From NCBI GenBank assembly GCA_027972325.1, contig JAPMOS010000033.1, positions 1 through 64,000 of the forward strand: 64,000 nucleotides of DNA. Reading direction: 5' to 3'. This DNA comes from Paratrimastix pyriformis. Lineage: Eukaryota; Preaxostyla; Paratrimastigidae. The notes beneath the pieces are model-generated. The model saw nothing but the letters and a program-made list of their open reading frames with translations, had not been told where the DNA came from and did no database searches. Both the position numbers and the translations under genes were made by a program. Positions 12,301 through 22,285 of the stretch are shown here, piece after piece; the first letter of the stretch is position 1, and every line of letters starts with the position of its first letter.

Positions 12301-13097
12301 CTGTTGGCTCATGTCATCCATCCTCCGGCGGCAGCTGGTCTGCCCCCTGGCGAGCATGATCCCCGCCCCCGCTCAGGACTACGCGCCGCCCCTGCCCGAG
12401 TGTGTCATGGTCCGCACCCGCCCCCTCTTCGATCACGCGGGAGGCCATTGGACAGCCTCCTCTCTCCGGTCATATCGACCTCATCCGTGCCCTGCCTGGC
12501 TCGGTGCAGTTGGCCTATCGGCGGACGGTGGAGCTTCTGGTCGAGACCAACCGGCTGTCCGCTGCCGAGGTTTCGGCTCTACTGGAGCCAATGGCTGCCA
12601 GTCCGGTCGGGGGGACGGCCGCTGCCCGTGGGGTGGGGGCGCCCCTGGCCAGGTACCCCGTGGCGTGGGACGCCCTCTTGCGCTCCCCCAAGGGGCGGGC
12701 CCTCCTCGATGCGTGCACCGATTTCAAACGACGGGTCCGCCCGGTGGGTGATGGCGCATGCTTCGTGTCTCCCATTTGCGTGTCTGCTGACGGGATGCCC
12801 CAAGTGACATGAAACCTGGTGGCGTGCCCGTGTCAGCGCCTGTCCGTGCAGTGGCGCACTCGGCCCATCCCGGACTTGTCCTCGGCCCCTCCCACGCCCA
12901 CACCCACGCCCCCACCCCCACCCCCACCCCCACCCCCACCCACACCCACACCCACACATCTGCCCCATTTCTTGCAGCCCTTGGCGGCGATGCTTCAAAG
13001 CGTTCCGCGAGATGCGGCTCCATCACTGCAAGTTGCCCAAGAGCCTGCGGCACCCCGACCCGAGACCGGGACTGAGAGGGCCAGCCCCCGTTTGTAA
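3358..13097 (+). CDS. SPEF2: Sperm flagellar protein 2 / central-pair CPC1 homologue
   Basis: SPEF2/CPC1 is a large axonemal protein of the C1 central-pair projection, needed for flagellar beating. Coiled-coil exons lead (DELDKFEARLKNQRQRE; HIQEVRAEKDRIKANR; EYREVMGTRLVPAAQ joined to VREWESLFVAG). An adenylate-kinase-like domain follows, with a P-loop remnant GRPKAGRTSVAEGLAKQF near 5520, VVLDGFPATLAQAAALEKEL near 6505 and DLVVRLDVSD near 6800. Later come an E/R-rich coiled coil (7800-7980), TKAELHLRTAELRDDLWDLA near 8880, YVALMQIEVDRYQCAARLL near 9140, and EF-hand-like C-terminal blocks. These follow the order in vertebrate SPEF2. The first exons are fixed by introns 3424-3470 and 3609-3686. 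No N-terminal calponin-homology domain is visible. The last exon frame is ambiguous (stop near 13097 or 13101). Several introns carry microsatellites. Confidence 0.9.
5945..6062. repeat. Tandem repeat (CTCCATGC and CTCCCTG units)
   Basis: About 120 bp of CTCCCTGCCTCCAT-type units decaying into eight pure copies of CTCCATGC. It lies between SPEF2 exons and is taken as intronic. It is pyrimidine-rich on the sense strand. Confidence 0.85.
8040..8057. repeat. Poly-C run in a SPEF2 intron
   Basis: An uninterrupted C run within a pyrimidine-rich stretch between the E/R-rich coiled-coil exon and the next SPEF2 exon. Its length in the assembly may be unreliable. Confidence 0.8.
9949..10008. repeat. 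(CA)n dinucleotide repeat
   Basis: About 60 bp of CA repeat with regular G substitutions (CACGCA), in a SPEF2 intron just before the exon encoding REEALATEDARLQDRLGRL. Confidence 0.85.
10323..10415. repeat. (GGTGGC)n microsatellite
   Basis: About 90 bp of GGTGGC/GGTGGT repeat in a SPEF2 intron. It is G-rich on the sense strand, an exception to the pyrimidine bias seen in most introns here. Confidence 0.85.
10777..10850. repeat. (GGGAGGGCAA)n decamer repeat
   Basis: About seven copies of a 10-bp unit in a SPEF2 intron after the exon encoding AADFADLMARLASGG. Confidence 0.85.
12243..12300. repeat. 20-bp direct repeat, three copies
   Basis: Three head-to-tail copies of a 20-bp unit containing CCTGCTTGGTG, within a SPEF2 intron downstream of the exon encoding NKLLEVWRLL. 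Confidence 0.8.
12899..12957. repeat. (CACCCC)n microsatellite
   Basis: C-rich CACCCC/CACACC repeat in what I take to be the last SPEF2 intron, ending shortly before the TTGCAG acceptor near 12974. Confidence 0.8.
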
Positions 13098-13153
13098 ATG
13101 AACAAGTTCCTGTTGTACACCCTCCGAGGGAAGCGCTTCACGACAAGAGCGCG

Positions 13154-16095
13154 TTATTGGACCGAGTAGCCGAAGATCATCTGGGGCGGCAGCTGCTGTG
13201 GCTGGGGCTGAGGTGCGGCTGGGCTCATGGACATGGAGTAGGCCTGCTGGCGGAGGCTCTCGTAGAGCTGGGCGCCCTGGGGCGCCTGAGCCATCTGGTA
13301 GATGGACATCTGCATGGGCACGGCGCCCATCGGCATCCCGGGGGACATGCCCATCGGGGGGGGCGCGGGGGACATGCCCATCGGCATCCCGGGGGACATG
13401 CCCATCGGGGGGGGCGCGGGGGACAGGCCCATGGGAGGGACTGCAGTGAGGGTCGAGGGGAGCAGGCTCACCGTGGGCGGGAGCAAGGCGTGCGTATAGG
13501 TCCCTTGACCGGGTGTCCGCAGGCCCGGGGAAAGGGTCCCCGAGGAAGAGGGGGCCGGGGCCGGCAGGGCGTGGAAGGGGGATGTCGTGGTGGCCGCCAA
13601 GGGCAACAGGGGTTGCTCGGGACGAGGCGTTTGGGGCGGGGGATGGGCAGCGGCCTTGCGGGCCCCCCTTGGCTTGGCCTTGGGCTTGGCCTTGGGGGCG
13701 GTGGCAGGCTCGGCCTTGCCGGTTCCGCCATTGTCGGCGTCGTTGTCGTCGTCTTCGACCCGCAGCCGCTTCGCAGCCGCCCCGTCGGTGGGCGCGGACG
13801 ATGGCGCCGCCTGGGAAGAGGGCGAGGGAGCAGCTGCTGTGGCTGCGGGGGCGACGCCTTGTTCGGAGCCAGTGGCCTCCTTCGGATGGGCCTCCTTCGG
13901 GTCGTCCTTCTTCTTCCTGGGCCGGCGGCGGGCCGGCTTGGCGGCTGGGTCCTCGGGCTTGTCCTCTGGTTTGGCCTTGGGCTCGGCCCGGATGCGGGGC
14001 TTCTTGTGGCCGCGCCGACGGGAGGGTTTTCTCCTCGTCCCTTCGTCGTCCTCGTCCTCCTCGTTGAATTCGTCCTCGTCGTCTTCCTCGGGTTCGTCGA
14101 ACTCCTCGTCCATCTCGCTCCCGTCTGCCTGGCCCGGCTCGCTCGTGCCCGTGACGCTCTCGCTCCCCGATGCCGGCCGCGCAGCGCTTGACTTTCGGCC
14201 CGGGCGCCCCGTGGCAGCCACGGGGGTGGGGCTGGCGGAGGCGGTGGGCCCCCCTTCCTGGAGGGAAGCGGCGGGAGCCTGCTCAACCGCCTGCTCCTCA
14301 TCGGTGACGTGGGCCTTCTTGCGCCTGCCCCTCTTCTTCTTCTCGGGCTCCGCCTCCGCGGCAGCGGCAACAGCCCCGCCATCGGGAGCGGGCCGCGGGA
14401 AGGTGACGCCCTGCTTGTGGAGCTCCTCCTTGCGGCTCCACAACTCGGTGGCGTTCCGAGGGCAGCAGGACGACTTGGCCAGCGCCACGGCGAGGCAGCC
14501 TTGGGTCATGTAGGGGTACTTCTGGGCGTCGGTCCGGGCCTTCATCGCCTGCCGCCCCACAGGGCAGGCCCATCGCCGAAGCAGAACGGCGAGCCAAAGG
14601 AGGGCCCGGTCCGAGGTGAGCCAATGAAGCCCCCACCCCCCCCCCCCTCCTGACCCGAAGAGAAGGCCCATCAGACCTGCTCGTGGACGTCGCAATAGAC
14701 CGCGTTGAAGAACTCGATCGTATCATCAGGGTAGGGCAGCACTTCGGTGAAGAGGTGCCGGTCGATGGCGCACCACACGTGGAACGAGGCGTAGCAGTGG
14801 TCGGCGTGGCACTGGACGCAGGCGCCGCCGTTCCGTTCGTGGCAGATGCAACATTTCTGCGCAGGCAGGGGCCGATGCGTCAGCCCAAGGCAGGCAGGGC
14901 CTCCTGGGTCGACAGACCAAAGTCCGGCGAGCTTTCTTGACGGCCGTGATGTCTGCGACCTCGTCCTTGACGAAAATCTGCGGAAGAGAGCCGAGGTGAT
15001 GCGGGGCGATGGGTGCATGGGGGGGCGAGAGGATGGGAGGACGAGGGGTGCGTGGGACGGACGTCCGGGATGAAAATGGCGCAGCACTTGTGGATCCAGC
15101 CGCCCCCTGCGCACGACATGAGCATCCCGCCCCATCGGTGGCACACCTTGCACCGCAATTCGGGGTTGGGCTCCCCGCTCGGGAGGACCTTGGGGATTGC
15201 CTGCGCGCATCACATGTGAAGGCGCGCGTGAGGTGCTGAGTGAGGGTGCGTGCGAGGAGGGTGCGTGCGAGGAGGGTGCAAACGTGCGGAGCGTGCGTGC
15301 TTCAGCAAAGGCTGTTCAAAGAACTCGATGGTTGTCGTGCACGTTAATATGTGCGACTTCCCGCCACCGGTGCGTCGGTCCGCTGTCCCGTCCCGACCCA
15401 TCCGTCCCGCCCTCCGGGCCGTTGAACATATGACGGTCTCTTCACGCACCGAATTGAAAAAGGGCCACTTTGTCGTCCCGATCCTCCAAACGATCGGTCA
15501 TCATGCTGCGTCCCCGCCCCCGAGGTGCTGGCGCCCCCACGGGTCCCGAGTGAGCCGACGAACCGTCGGCTCACTCCCACAAGAACCGCGGGGCGAGAAC
15601 AGACCATCTTACAGGAGCGGCACAACCAAGTTGGCGCATCGATCTCTTCCTTAGTGATCCCGTAGCAGGAGGCATGAGTGGCAAACTGGAAACGAGTGAA
15701 GAAGGATCACCGGGGGAGAACAGACGTAGCAGCCATCACAAATGCAGATGGGATTATCCTCCCATGAGTCACCATTCCCACAGACAGAACAGTAACATTC
15801 TAAACGAGTCGATGAGGGGCGGCGTGCAGAGCGGGGCAGAACCCAGACGAGATGTATCGAGATTCGCCGGAACGACAGTGACGGGAGGTGTAGTGACGGC
15901 CTGTGTAGGTATTTGAGTGACAGTCGGAGAAGCCGCCGCCTGGGTCCCCGCCAACGTCGAATCGGCAGGCAGGAGGACGGTGGAAAGAGTGACTTCTGGG
16001 CCAACCAAAGTGCTTGGGACTCCTTGTAGCGGTTCAGAGATGGACACCGCGTCATCTGGACGTTTGTTGACGACCAAATCGGGTTCCATCACCAC
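13154..16095 (-). CDS. PHD / zinc-knuckle / extended-PHD (PZP) chromatin reader
   Basis: The layout resembles the PZP module of JADE, BRPF and AF10 proteins, which read histone H3 tails. Exon 1 starts at 16095 (MVMEPDLVVNKRPDD). A GTCTGG intron joins DTSQ to CYCSVCGNGD. The PHD then crosses a GTCTGT intron, giving CDGCY then FATHASCYGI and ending WLCRSC. A long intron (about 15213-15604) leads to the knuckle CKVCHRWGGM...WIHKCCAIFIPDV, and next the extended PHD KCCICHERNGGACVQCH, YASFHVWCAIDR and YCDVHEQ. The C-terminal half (14560-13157) is disordered, with K/R-rich and acidic blocks, and ends in repeated MGMSPGMPMG units before FGYSVQ and a stop at 13154-13156. No acetyltransferase, bromo or PWWP domain is seen. 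Metal ligands look complete. Which PZP subfamily it belongs to cannot be told. Confidence 0.85.
13310..13430 (-). repeat. Coding repeat, Met/Gly/Pro-rich
   Basis: A near-perfect duplication of a segment containing GACATGCCCATCGG encodes MGMSPGMPMGMSPAPPP-type repeats in the tail of the PZP protein. It is in frame and free of stops, so it is coding rather than intronic. Confidence 0.8.
14634..14648. repeat. Poly-C run in a PZP-gene intron
   Basis: A C run on the plus strand inside an intron of a minus-strand gene, so it is a G run on the sense strand. This is one of the few exceptions to the orientation trend of such runs in the window. Confidence 0.75.
15548..15576. other. Perfect 13-bp hairpin in an intron
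   Basis: GAGTGAGCCGACG and its exact reverse complement are separated by a 3-nt loop (AAC). The hairpin lies near the 5' end of the roughly 390-bp PZP-gene intron between the first PHD and the knuckle exon. It is not followed by a U run. Confidence 0.85.
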
Positions 16096-16177
16096 GAGAA
16101 AAAAAACTGCTGGCTTTAACCAGGCTCGCCGAGGTCAACCAGATCTTTTATTTTCTGTTCGGCAGACCACTGCTGCT
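16096..16177. promoter_or_regulatory. 82-bp divergent promoter, PZP gene / WDR3
   Basis: The ATG of the PZP gene (16095, minus) and the ATG of WDR3 (16178, plus) are separated by only 82 bp, so one bidirectional promoter must serve both. The stretch is AT-richer than its surroundings (TTTTATTTTC near 16147). No defined element is recognised. Confidence 0.55.
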
Positions 16178-19100
16178 ATGGTCAAGGCCTATTTAAAATA
16201 CGCACAGGAGGCGTCCTTTGGGATCGTTTCTTCGGCAAATGCTGCCCATTCTGCTGTCTTTGATAAAAGCGGCAAGATGGCAGTAGTCCCAGCCCTTGAG
16301 AACGCTGCCATGTGGAATATTCGGCCGGGGCTCCTGGTCTGTGTGTCCTTCATCACTTCGCACCCGGAAGTCGGCCATTTTCCAACCAGACGAAAATTTT
16401 TCGGGGAAAGTCCGGCATCGATGTGACCTCGTTGGCCCGTTCTCCCAACGGGACCCACTTTGCGGTCGGGTCTGTCCTTCTCGCGCGTTTCGCATCCCCT
16501 GATTCAACGCCCCCGGACAGCTTCTCCGATGGTTCGATTCGGATCTACGACAGCCGGACCACCTTGGAAGAGGGCGAAGAAGAGCGCGAGTCCGGGGCCA
16601 CTCTCACTGTTCCTTCGGCAATCGTATTGCAGGGGCACCGGCGTGCTGTGACCGTCCTCCGTTACAACAGGTCTTTGTCTCCCTGGGCTCCTTCCACACC
16701 GCTCGCCCTTTTGTTCCCCCCCCCCCCCCCCCTCCTCCCCCCCGACTTGGCATCCACCGGTCAGCGCGGGGAACCTGCTTGCCTCGGGCGGCGCCGATAC
16801 GGACATCATCGTCTGGGACGTCCTCTCCGAGGCAGGCCAGTGCCGGTCCGCTCCTTGGCCACCCGTGTTCCTCTGTGTCGCCTCATCGGGTCCCATCTCC
16901 CATGTCCCTCCAGGCTGCGTGGCCACACGGATGCCGTGACCGATCTCGCCTTCGTGGGCCGCTACAATGCCTTGATTTCGTCCTCAAAGGTCCCCCTCGA
17001 CGTCATTCTGGAGTTTCCTCACCCGCCCGCCCCCGCCCCTGCCCCCACCTTTTTCTCTCTTTCTGGCCACCTGTAGGACACGTTGGTCAAGGTTTGGGAC
17101 CTGGACACGCAGCATTGCCTGCAGACCCTCGTTGGGCACACCGGTGAGGTCCGTCTCGTTCTCCCCTCCGCGTTCATCTGGCACCTACTGTGGCGGGCAG
17201 GTCTGGTCCATCGCCGTGGACGAGCGCGAGGGCTTTCTGGTGACGGGCAGCGCCGACGCCGAGATGCGCGTCTGGCGTCTGGACCGGGCCCCGTTCAGCG
17301 AGGAGGAGCGCCACTACGAGTTGGCCCTTCGCCAGCAGCGCGAAAACCGGACCAAGCTGACCGGCCCCGCCCCCGACCCGGCCGCCGGCCACCAGCCCGC
17401 TGCCCCGGCCGAGCCGAGCGGAGAGGATGTGGGCACGGCGGCCTTCCTGGCCGCCAGCACCGCTGAGCCGGGCAGCTTCCTGCCCCTGGCGCATTACGAG
17501 GGCTCGCTCAGCAGACGCGACACGGAGCGGGCTGGCGCTGTGCGGTTCGTGGAGGGGCCGCTCCCTGCCGGTCCCGAAGGTGCCCCCACACCGGCCCCCG
17601 AGAGCCGCGCCCCTGCCATGTGGCTTCTTTGCCAGGGCAAGGGCGTCTCGGTTGAGGTCCGTTCGTGGTGGCGGCTCCCATCGCCCGACTCACAGGGCCC
17701 ACATCGCGCCATCCTCCGCAACATGGGGTTTCTTGCTGTCCTCACCCCCTCCGCGCCTCTCCCACCCACGCAGGTGTTTCGGGTGCGCAGTGATGCGGAG
17801 GCCGTGCGCCACGCCCGGAGGCGCCAGCGGCGCCAGCAGCAAAAGGGTGCGGACGACGAGGGGACGGCCGATGGCGAGGGGGACGATGCTCCGAGCGAGA
17901 CCGAGCCTCAGCCGGATGGCCCCGAGGCAACCCTCGGCCAGAAGCGCTCTCGAGAGGCCAAGCAGACCCAGCCCGGCCAGAAGCGCACCCGACAGTGCGA
18001 GACGAAGGTCTCCACCCCGCTCCGCTCCCAGCCACCCACCCCGCCGCCTGTCAATGCGTGCGTGGCGCCTTCCCGGATGGCCCTTTCTCACGATGCTCGG
18101 GCCGACGGCTGGCCCTGGTGGCTCCGGATGGCGACGGTGCAGGTGGAAGTGATCGCCTCGGACCGGTTCTACTCGGTGGGCCTGTTGAAGTGCTCCGCCA
18201 AGATCGCCGCCATGGACGTCCGGGCCACCAGCCCCGCCCAGCACACCATCGAGGTGCTGGCCGCCCTGCACAACAACAGCATCGAGACGTATCGTCTCTC
18301 GCTGCCCGTTTCGGGGGCCGCATCCTCAGGTCCCGAAGGAACCGCCGCCCCCTCGGCCGCTCTGCCCGAGGCCGTTCGGGCCCAGCTTGCCGCCACGGGG
18401 AGCGCCACCCTGGCCGGGATGGGCGAGCCCGTGCTGGCGGCCCGCATCGAGGACCCCGGCCATCGCACCGGCATCCGCGCCCTGGCCCTCTCCACGGACT
18501 CGGGTCCCTGCTTCGCCCCGCCCCGCCCACCCTCCGCCCGCTCTCCCCGCTTGCTGCAGGCACTTGGGCTGGGTGTCAGGTGGCCACGCCACGCACTGAC
18601 CAATGAAGGCCCCTCTCCTCCCTTTTCTTCTTCCCGCCCTCCAGCGATGGTGGCCACCTCAAGCGCCGGGTCGACCAAGGTGTGGAACACCCAAACCCAC
18701 CGGTGCCTTCGGACCCTCGCCACAGGGTCTGATCGGAACGCCTCCTGCGCCCCCTCCCGTTCCTGTTCCTGTTCCTGTTCCTGTTCCTGTTCCTGTTCCT
18801 GTTCCCGCTCCTGTTCCCGCTCCTGTTCCCGCTCCTCCCCATCCCCACCTACGCCCTGCCGCCTTTACTGCACCCTCCGTTACCTTTGTCTTTGTCTTTG
18901 CCTTTTCTGTGCCCGCCACTGGCGCCCCCAGCTATGGACTGAGCGTGTGCTTCGTGCCCGGCAACCGGTACCTGGTGCTGGGCACCAAGTCGGGCGTCCT
19001 CGAGCTGTGGGATGTCGCCGCTGCGGTGCTCCTCGAGGCTGTCAAGGCGCACCAGGGCCCCGTCCGTCCCCGCCTGGCCGGTGCTTCTCCTGCGTATCCG

Positions 19101-21536
19101 CTTGCTTCTTCTTCCAGCTCCTCGTCGCGACCCTCGCCCCTCGCCCCGCCCTCTGTCTCTGCCGTTCTTGTGCCCATCGGCTTTTGCGGCCTTGTGTGCT
19201 CGTGGACGGTCCGTGGGACTTCCGACCCGCAGGTGTGGGCGCTGGCCATCCGCCCCGATGGGCGCGGGATGATGTCCGGCGGTGGCGACCACGAGGTGCG
19301 CTTCTGGGACTTTGAGCTGATCTCGGCGCCCCCCGCGGCTCAGCCTTCGGACGACCAGCCCGAGGGGCAGCCCGATGCGGCCCCGGCCCCCGCCGATGGG
19401 GCCGCGCCAGCTCCCAAGCGGCTCTCGATGGTACACACGCGCACCCTCAAGCTCAACGACGACGTCCTCTGCCTCGCGTACACGCCCAACATGCGGCACA
19501 TCTGCGCGGGCCTGCTCGACTCGACCATCCAGGTCCCCGATCGCCCCACCCTGCCGCGGCACCCCACCCACCCGGCCGCAAACTCACGGTTCATTCATAC
19601 CACTCCCTCGATCCTCGGATGCGGGTCCGTGCGGGTCCGTGCGGGTCCGTGCGGGTCCGTGCGGGTCCGTGCGGGTCCGTGCGGGTCCGTGCGGGTCCGT
19701 GCGGGTCCGTGCGGGTCGGTGCGGGTCGGTGCGGGCAGGTGTTCTTCGAGGACACGCTCAAGTTCGCCATGTCCATGTACGGCCACAAGATGCCCGTCCT
19801 GGCGCTGGACTGCTCCTCGGACGGCGCCCTCCTCGTCTCGGGCAGCGCCGATAAGAATGTGCGTATCTGGGGCCTCGACTTCGGCAACTGCCACCGGTCG
19901 CTGTTCGCCCACGAGGAGGCCGTCACGGCGGTGCGCTTCGTGCCCGAGACGCACTACTTCTTCTCGGCCGGCAAGGACCGGCTCGTCAAGTACTGGGACG
20001 GGGACCGCTTCGAGGAGGTGGCTGCCCTCGAGGGCCACCACGCCGAAGTGTGCGCCCTGGCGATCACCTCCGATGGCGGTCCGCAGCACTCATGGGCCCG
20101 CCGCGTCTTCCTCGCTCATGGCGCCGCCTCCTTTTCCTCTGCTCTCTCGATCGTCGGTGGGTATGGGCGGCCCGTGCAGCGCATCTCATCTCGAGTTCCC
20201 TCGACCGGACGGTGCGCCTGTGGAAACGGACCGACGAGCAGCTCTTCGCGGGCGAGGACCGGGAGGCGCGCCTCGAGCAGGCCCTCGACGAGCAGGCCGT
20301 CACCTTCCACCAAGACGTCCGCCCCCGCCGCCCTCCAACCCCGGTAGCGATCACCGCCTCCACATCCACCGCCCTTTCGCCTCCACATCCACCGCCCTTT
20401 CCACATCCACCGCCCCTTCGCCTCGGCCCTCTCGCGCCGCACAGGACAAGGCCATCGCGAAGGCCACCGCCGAGTCGGTGCGGGCCGGGGAGGACCTGAT
20501 GGAGGCTCTCGTCACGGCCGACGCGGAGACGGAGGCCCTCGATGACGCCCGCAAGGCCGGCCTGGCCCCTTCCCCCAACCCGTTGCTGCTGGGCCTGAGC
20601 CCGGCTCGCTATGTCCTCCGCTCCCTCAAACAAGGTCCGTCTCATGCGCCCTTCCCGAGGCGGGCCAATCGGTCCCTGGGGCCTTGCCGCTCATGGTTGC
20701 TCCGCCTGTGTGACCACCGGCCTGTGGTTGTGGCTGGCCAGTGCCCGCGTCGACCCTGGAGAACGTCCTCTCGGTGCTCCCCTTCGCCTCGGTGGCCCGG
20801 CTGCTGCCCTACGTGGCCACCTGGCTCCAGGAGGTCGCCACCAGCCCGCCCTTCCTCCATGTCCTCCTCGGTCTGCCCTCGCCTGGGGCCTTCATCGTCG
20901 TTCTGCGGGGTGCCTGGTGGGTTAGGGCCTCGAGGTGGAGCTTGTGCACCGGTCGCTGATGCACCTGCTGAGCCTCCACCAAGCCCAGCTCGCCACCACC
21001 AACAGCGCACCCCTCCGCGAAACCATGGAGCGCCTCGCCCAGGCCGCGCCGGCTCTCCTCCGTCGCGAAAAGGTCCGCCCGCGATGCTCTCCTCGATCAC
21101 GCTCACTGCAATGCCCGTATGCGATCCTTGCCCGGCCAGGACACGATGGGCTTCAACATGGCTGCGCTGAGCTTCCTGCAGCGCAAGATCGACGCCAACG
21201 CCAACAGCTTCTTCAGGTCTGGCCCCCCGCCCCCGCCCCCGGCCCCTTTCTCCTCGGCCTCCGCCCTTGTCCCTCTTCTTTCCCATCTCCTCGGCCCCGG
21301 TTGCTCTTTCCCCACTGATGATGGGCCCCTTCTCTCGGCCACGGCATAGGGTGGAGGAACGCCTGCGGGCCATCGCGGAGGCCCGTAAGACCCGATCCCG
21401 GGCCCGGGGCGCCCGCAAGCGCAGCCGCCAACAGGACAAGGCGGCCGACCAGCAGCAGGAGCCGCAGCCCGACCCGACCGTCTCGGTGCCCCGGCGCATG
21501 CAGAAGAAGGCCGCCAGCAGGCGCCCCAAAAAGTGA
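16178..21536 (+). CDS. WDR3: WDR3/UTP12, U3 snoRNP (UTP-B) WD-repeat protein
   Basis: UTP12 is a tandem beta-propeller subunit of UTP-B in the small-subunit processome and acts in 18S rRNA maturation in the nucleolus. The start MVKAYLKYAQEASFG matches the family opening. Exons then give GKMAVVPALENAAMWNIRPG, SGIDVTSLARSPNG, FSDGSIRIYDSR, GGADTDIIVWDV, DTLVKVWDLDTQHCLQTLVG, FLVTGSADAEMRVWRL, NRYLVLGTKSGVLELWDV, GDHEVRFWDFELI, MYGHKMPVLALDCSSDG, SADKNVRIWGLDFGNCHRS and SAGKDRLVKYWD. The UTP12 C-terminal helical domain follows (NPLLLGLSPARYVLRSLK; DTMGFNMAALSFLQRKIDAN), then a basic tail ending RRPKK. At least fourteen short introns can be placed, among them 16337-16410, 16470-16520 and 17149-17200. 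It is full length, with A/P/E-rich insertions between propellers. Confidence 0.96.
16716..16743. repeat. Poly-C tract in a WDR3 intron
   Basis: Two C runs separated by CTCCT in the intron between YNR and the exon encoding GNLLASGGADTD. It forms a long sense-strand polypyrimidine tract. Confidence 0.8.
18759..18838. repeat. (TTCCTG)n microsatellite in a WDR3 intron
   Basis: About thirteen copies of TTCCTG/TTCCCGCTCCTG between the exon ending CLRTLATG and the exon starting YGLSVCFVPGNRY. Pyrimidine-rich on the sense strand. Confidence 0.85.
19621..19740. repeat. 10-bp minisatellite (GCGGGTCCGT) x12
   Basis: Nine exact copies and three variants of GCGGGTCCGT in the WDR3 intron before the exon VFFEDTLKFAMSMYGH. 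The unit contains GTCCGT, identical to the favoured 5' splice motif of this genome, repeated twelve times inside one intron. Confidence 0.9.
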
Positions 21537-22285
21537 GCCGGCGCCCCGCCCGGACTCCTGGCGTCTTTCTCTTTGGGCCCGATCATCAGCCGGCACCCCC
21601 CAACCGCACCCCGGGCCAGCCAAGCCCACCGGCTGGGCGATCTTCCTGCGTGGGCCCCTCGCGTCGTCGCTGACGCTCATGCGGGAGCGATGGTCCTGGC
21701 TGGCCCTGCCGCGCCGCCGCCTGACCCATGACGGCCGCAGCGCTGCCGCACGCCGCTTCCAACGGCTGAGAGCATGCCTCCCTTCCCGTTTCGGAGCAGG
21801 GACCACAGGAACATGGCTGGGGTGCCTCGTCTCGTCCGTTCGGCTGATCGGTCCCGTGGCCCTCCGGGCCGGAAGTGTGTACCAAGTCCCTAACCCTGAC
21901 CACTGACGGCAGGAGCAGCGGGACGCTTCCCTCTCGGGACTGTGACCAGACACGGTGACAGGAGGGAAATACCGGTGTAATAAGGGGGGTTCGGTGAGCC
22001 ATTCACCTTCAGGCGGACGGGTGCTCTCACCTGCTCATGTTCCTCCCTCGAGATATCGCTTCCCGGGCCTCGTGCCGGCGGCCCCCACCCGGCCGGGGGC
22101 AAAGGGCGCGCCACTTGCCTTGAGTTGCATGAAGGCCGCGGTTTTGTTCCTTGGTTTTTGCCACGGTCGAAGACATGCGGTTAGCAATGCACCGTCATTC
22201 ACCGCCGAACGTTTCCCCCAGCATCTCGGAGGGTTTTCGAGCAGAACAACATCCGTATTGGCTTTCCCCCGCCGGCGACGTCCCC
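21537..22285. other. Gene-free stretch between convergent genes
   Basis: About 750 bp between the 3' end of WDR3 (plus) and the 3' end of the HDAC gene (minus). Open frames here are short and resemble nothing I know. It contains a short telomere-like piece, CCCTAACCCTGACC, near 21888. I see no tRNA or transposon. It probably holds both 3' UTRs and possibly an unrecognised RNA. Confidence 0.6.

Noticed and set aside
13157-14191. Long plus-strand ORF antisense to the PZP gene tail
   Set aside because: Shadow frame of GC-rich coding sequence; the minus-strand frame has recognisable domains and coherent splicing.
21885-21906. CCCTAACCCTGACC as evidence of an old chromosome fusion
   Set aside because: Too short and imperfect to distinguish from chance in C-rich DNA.
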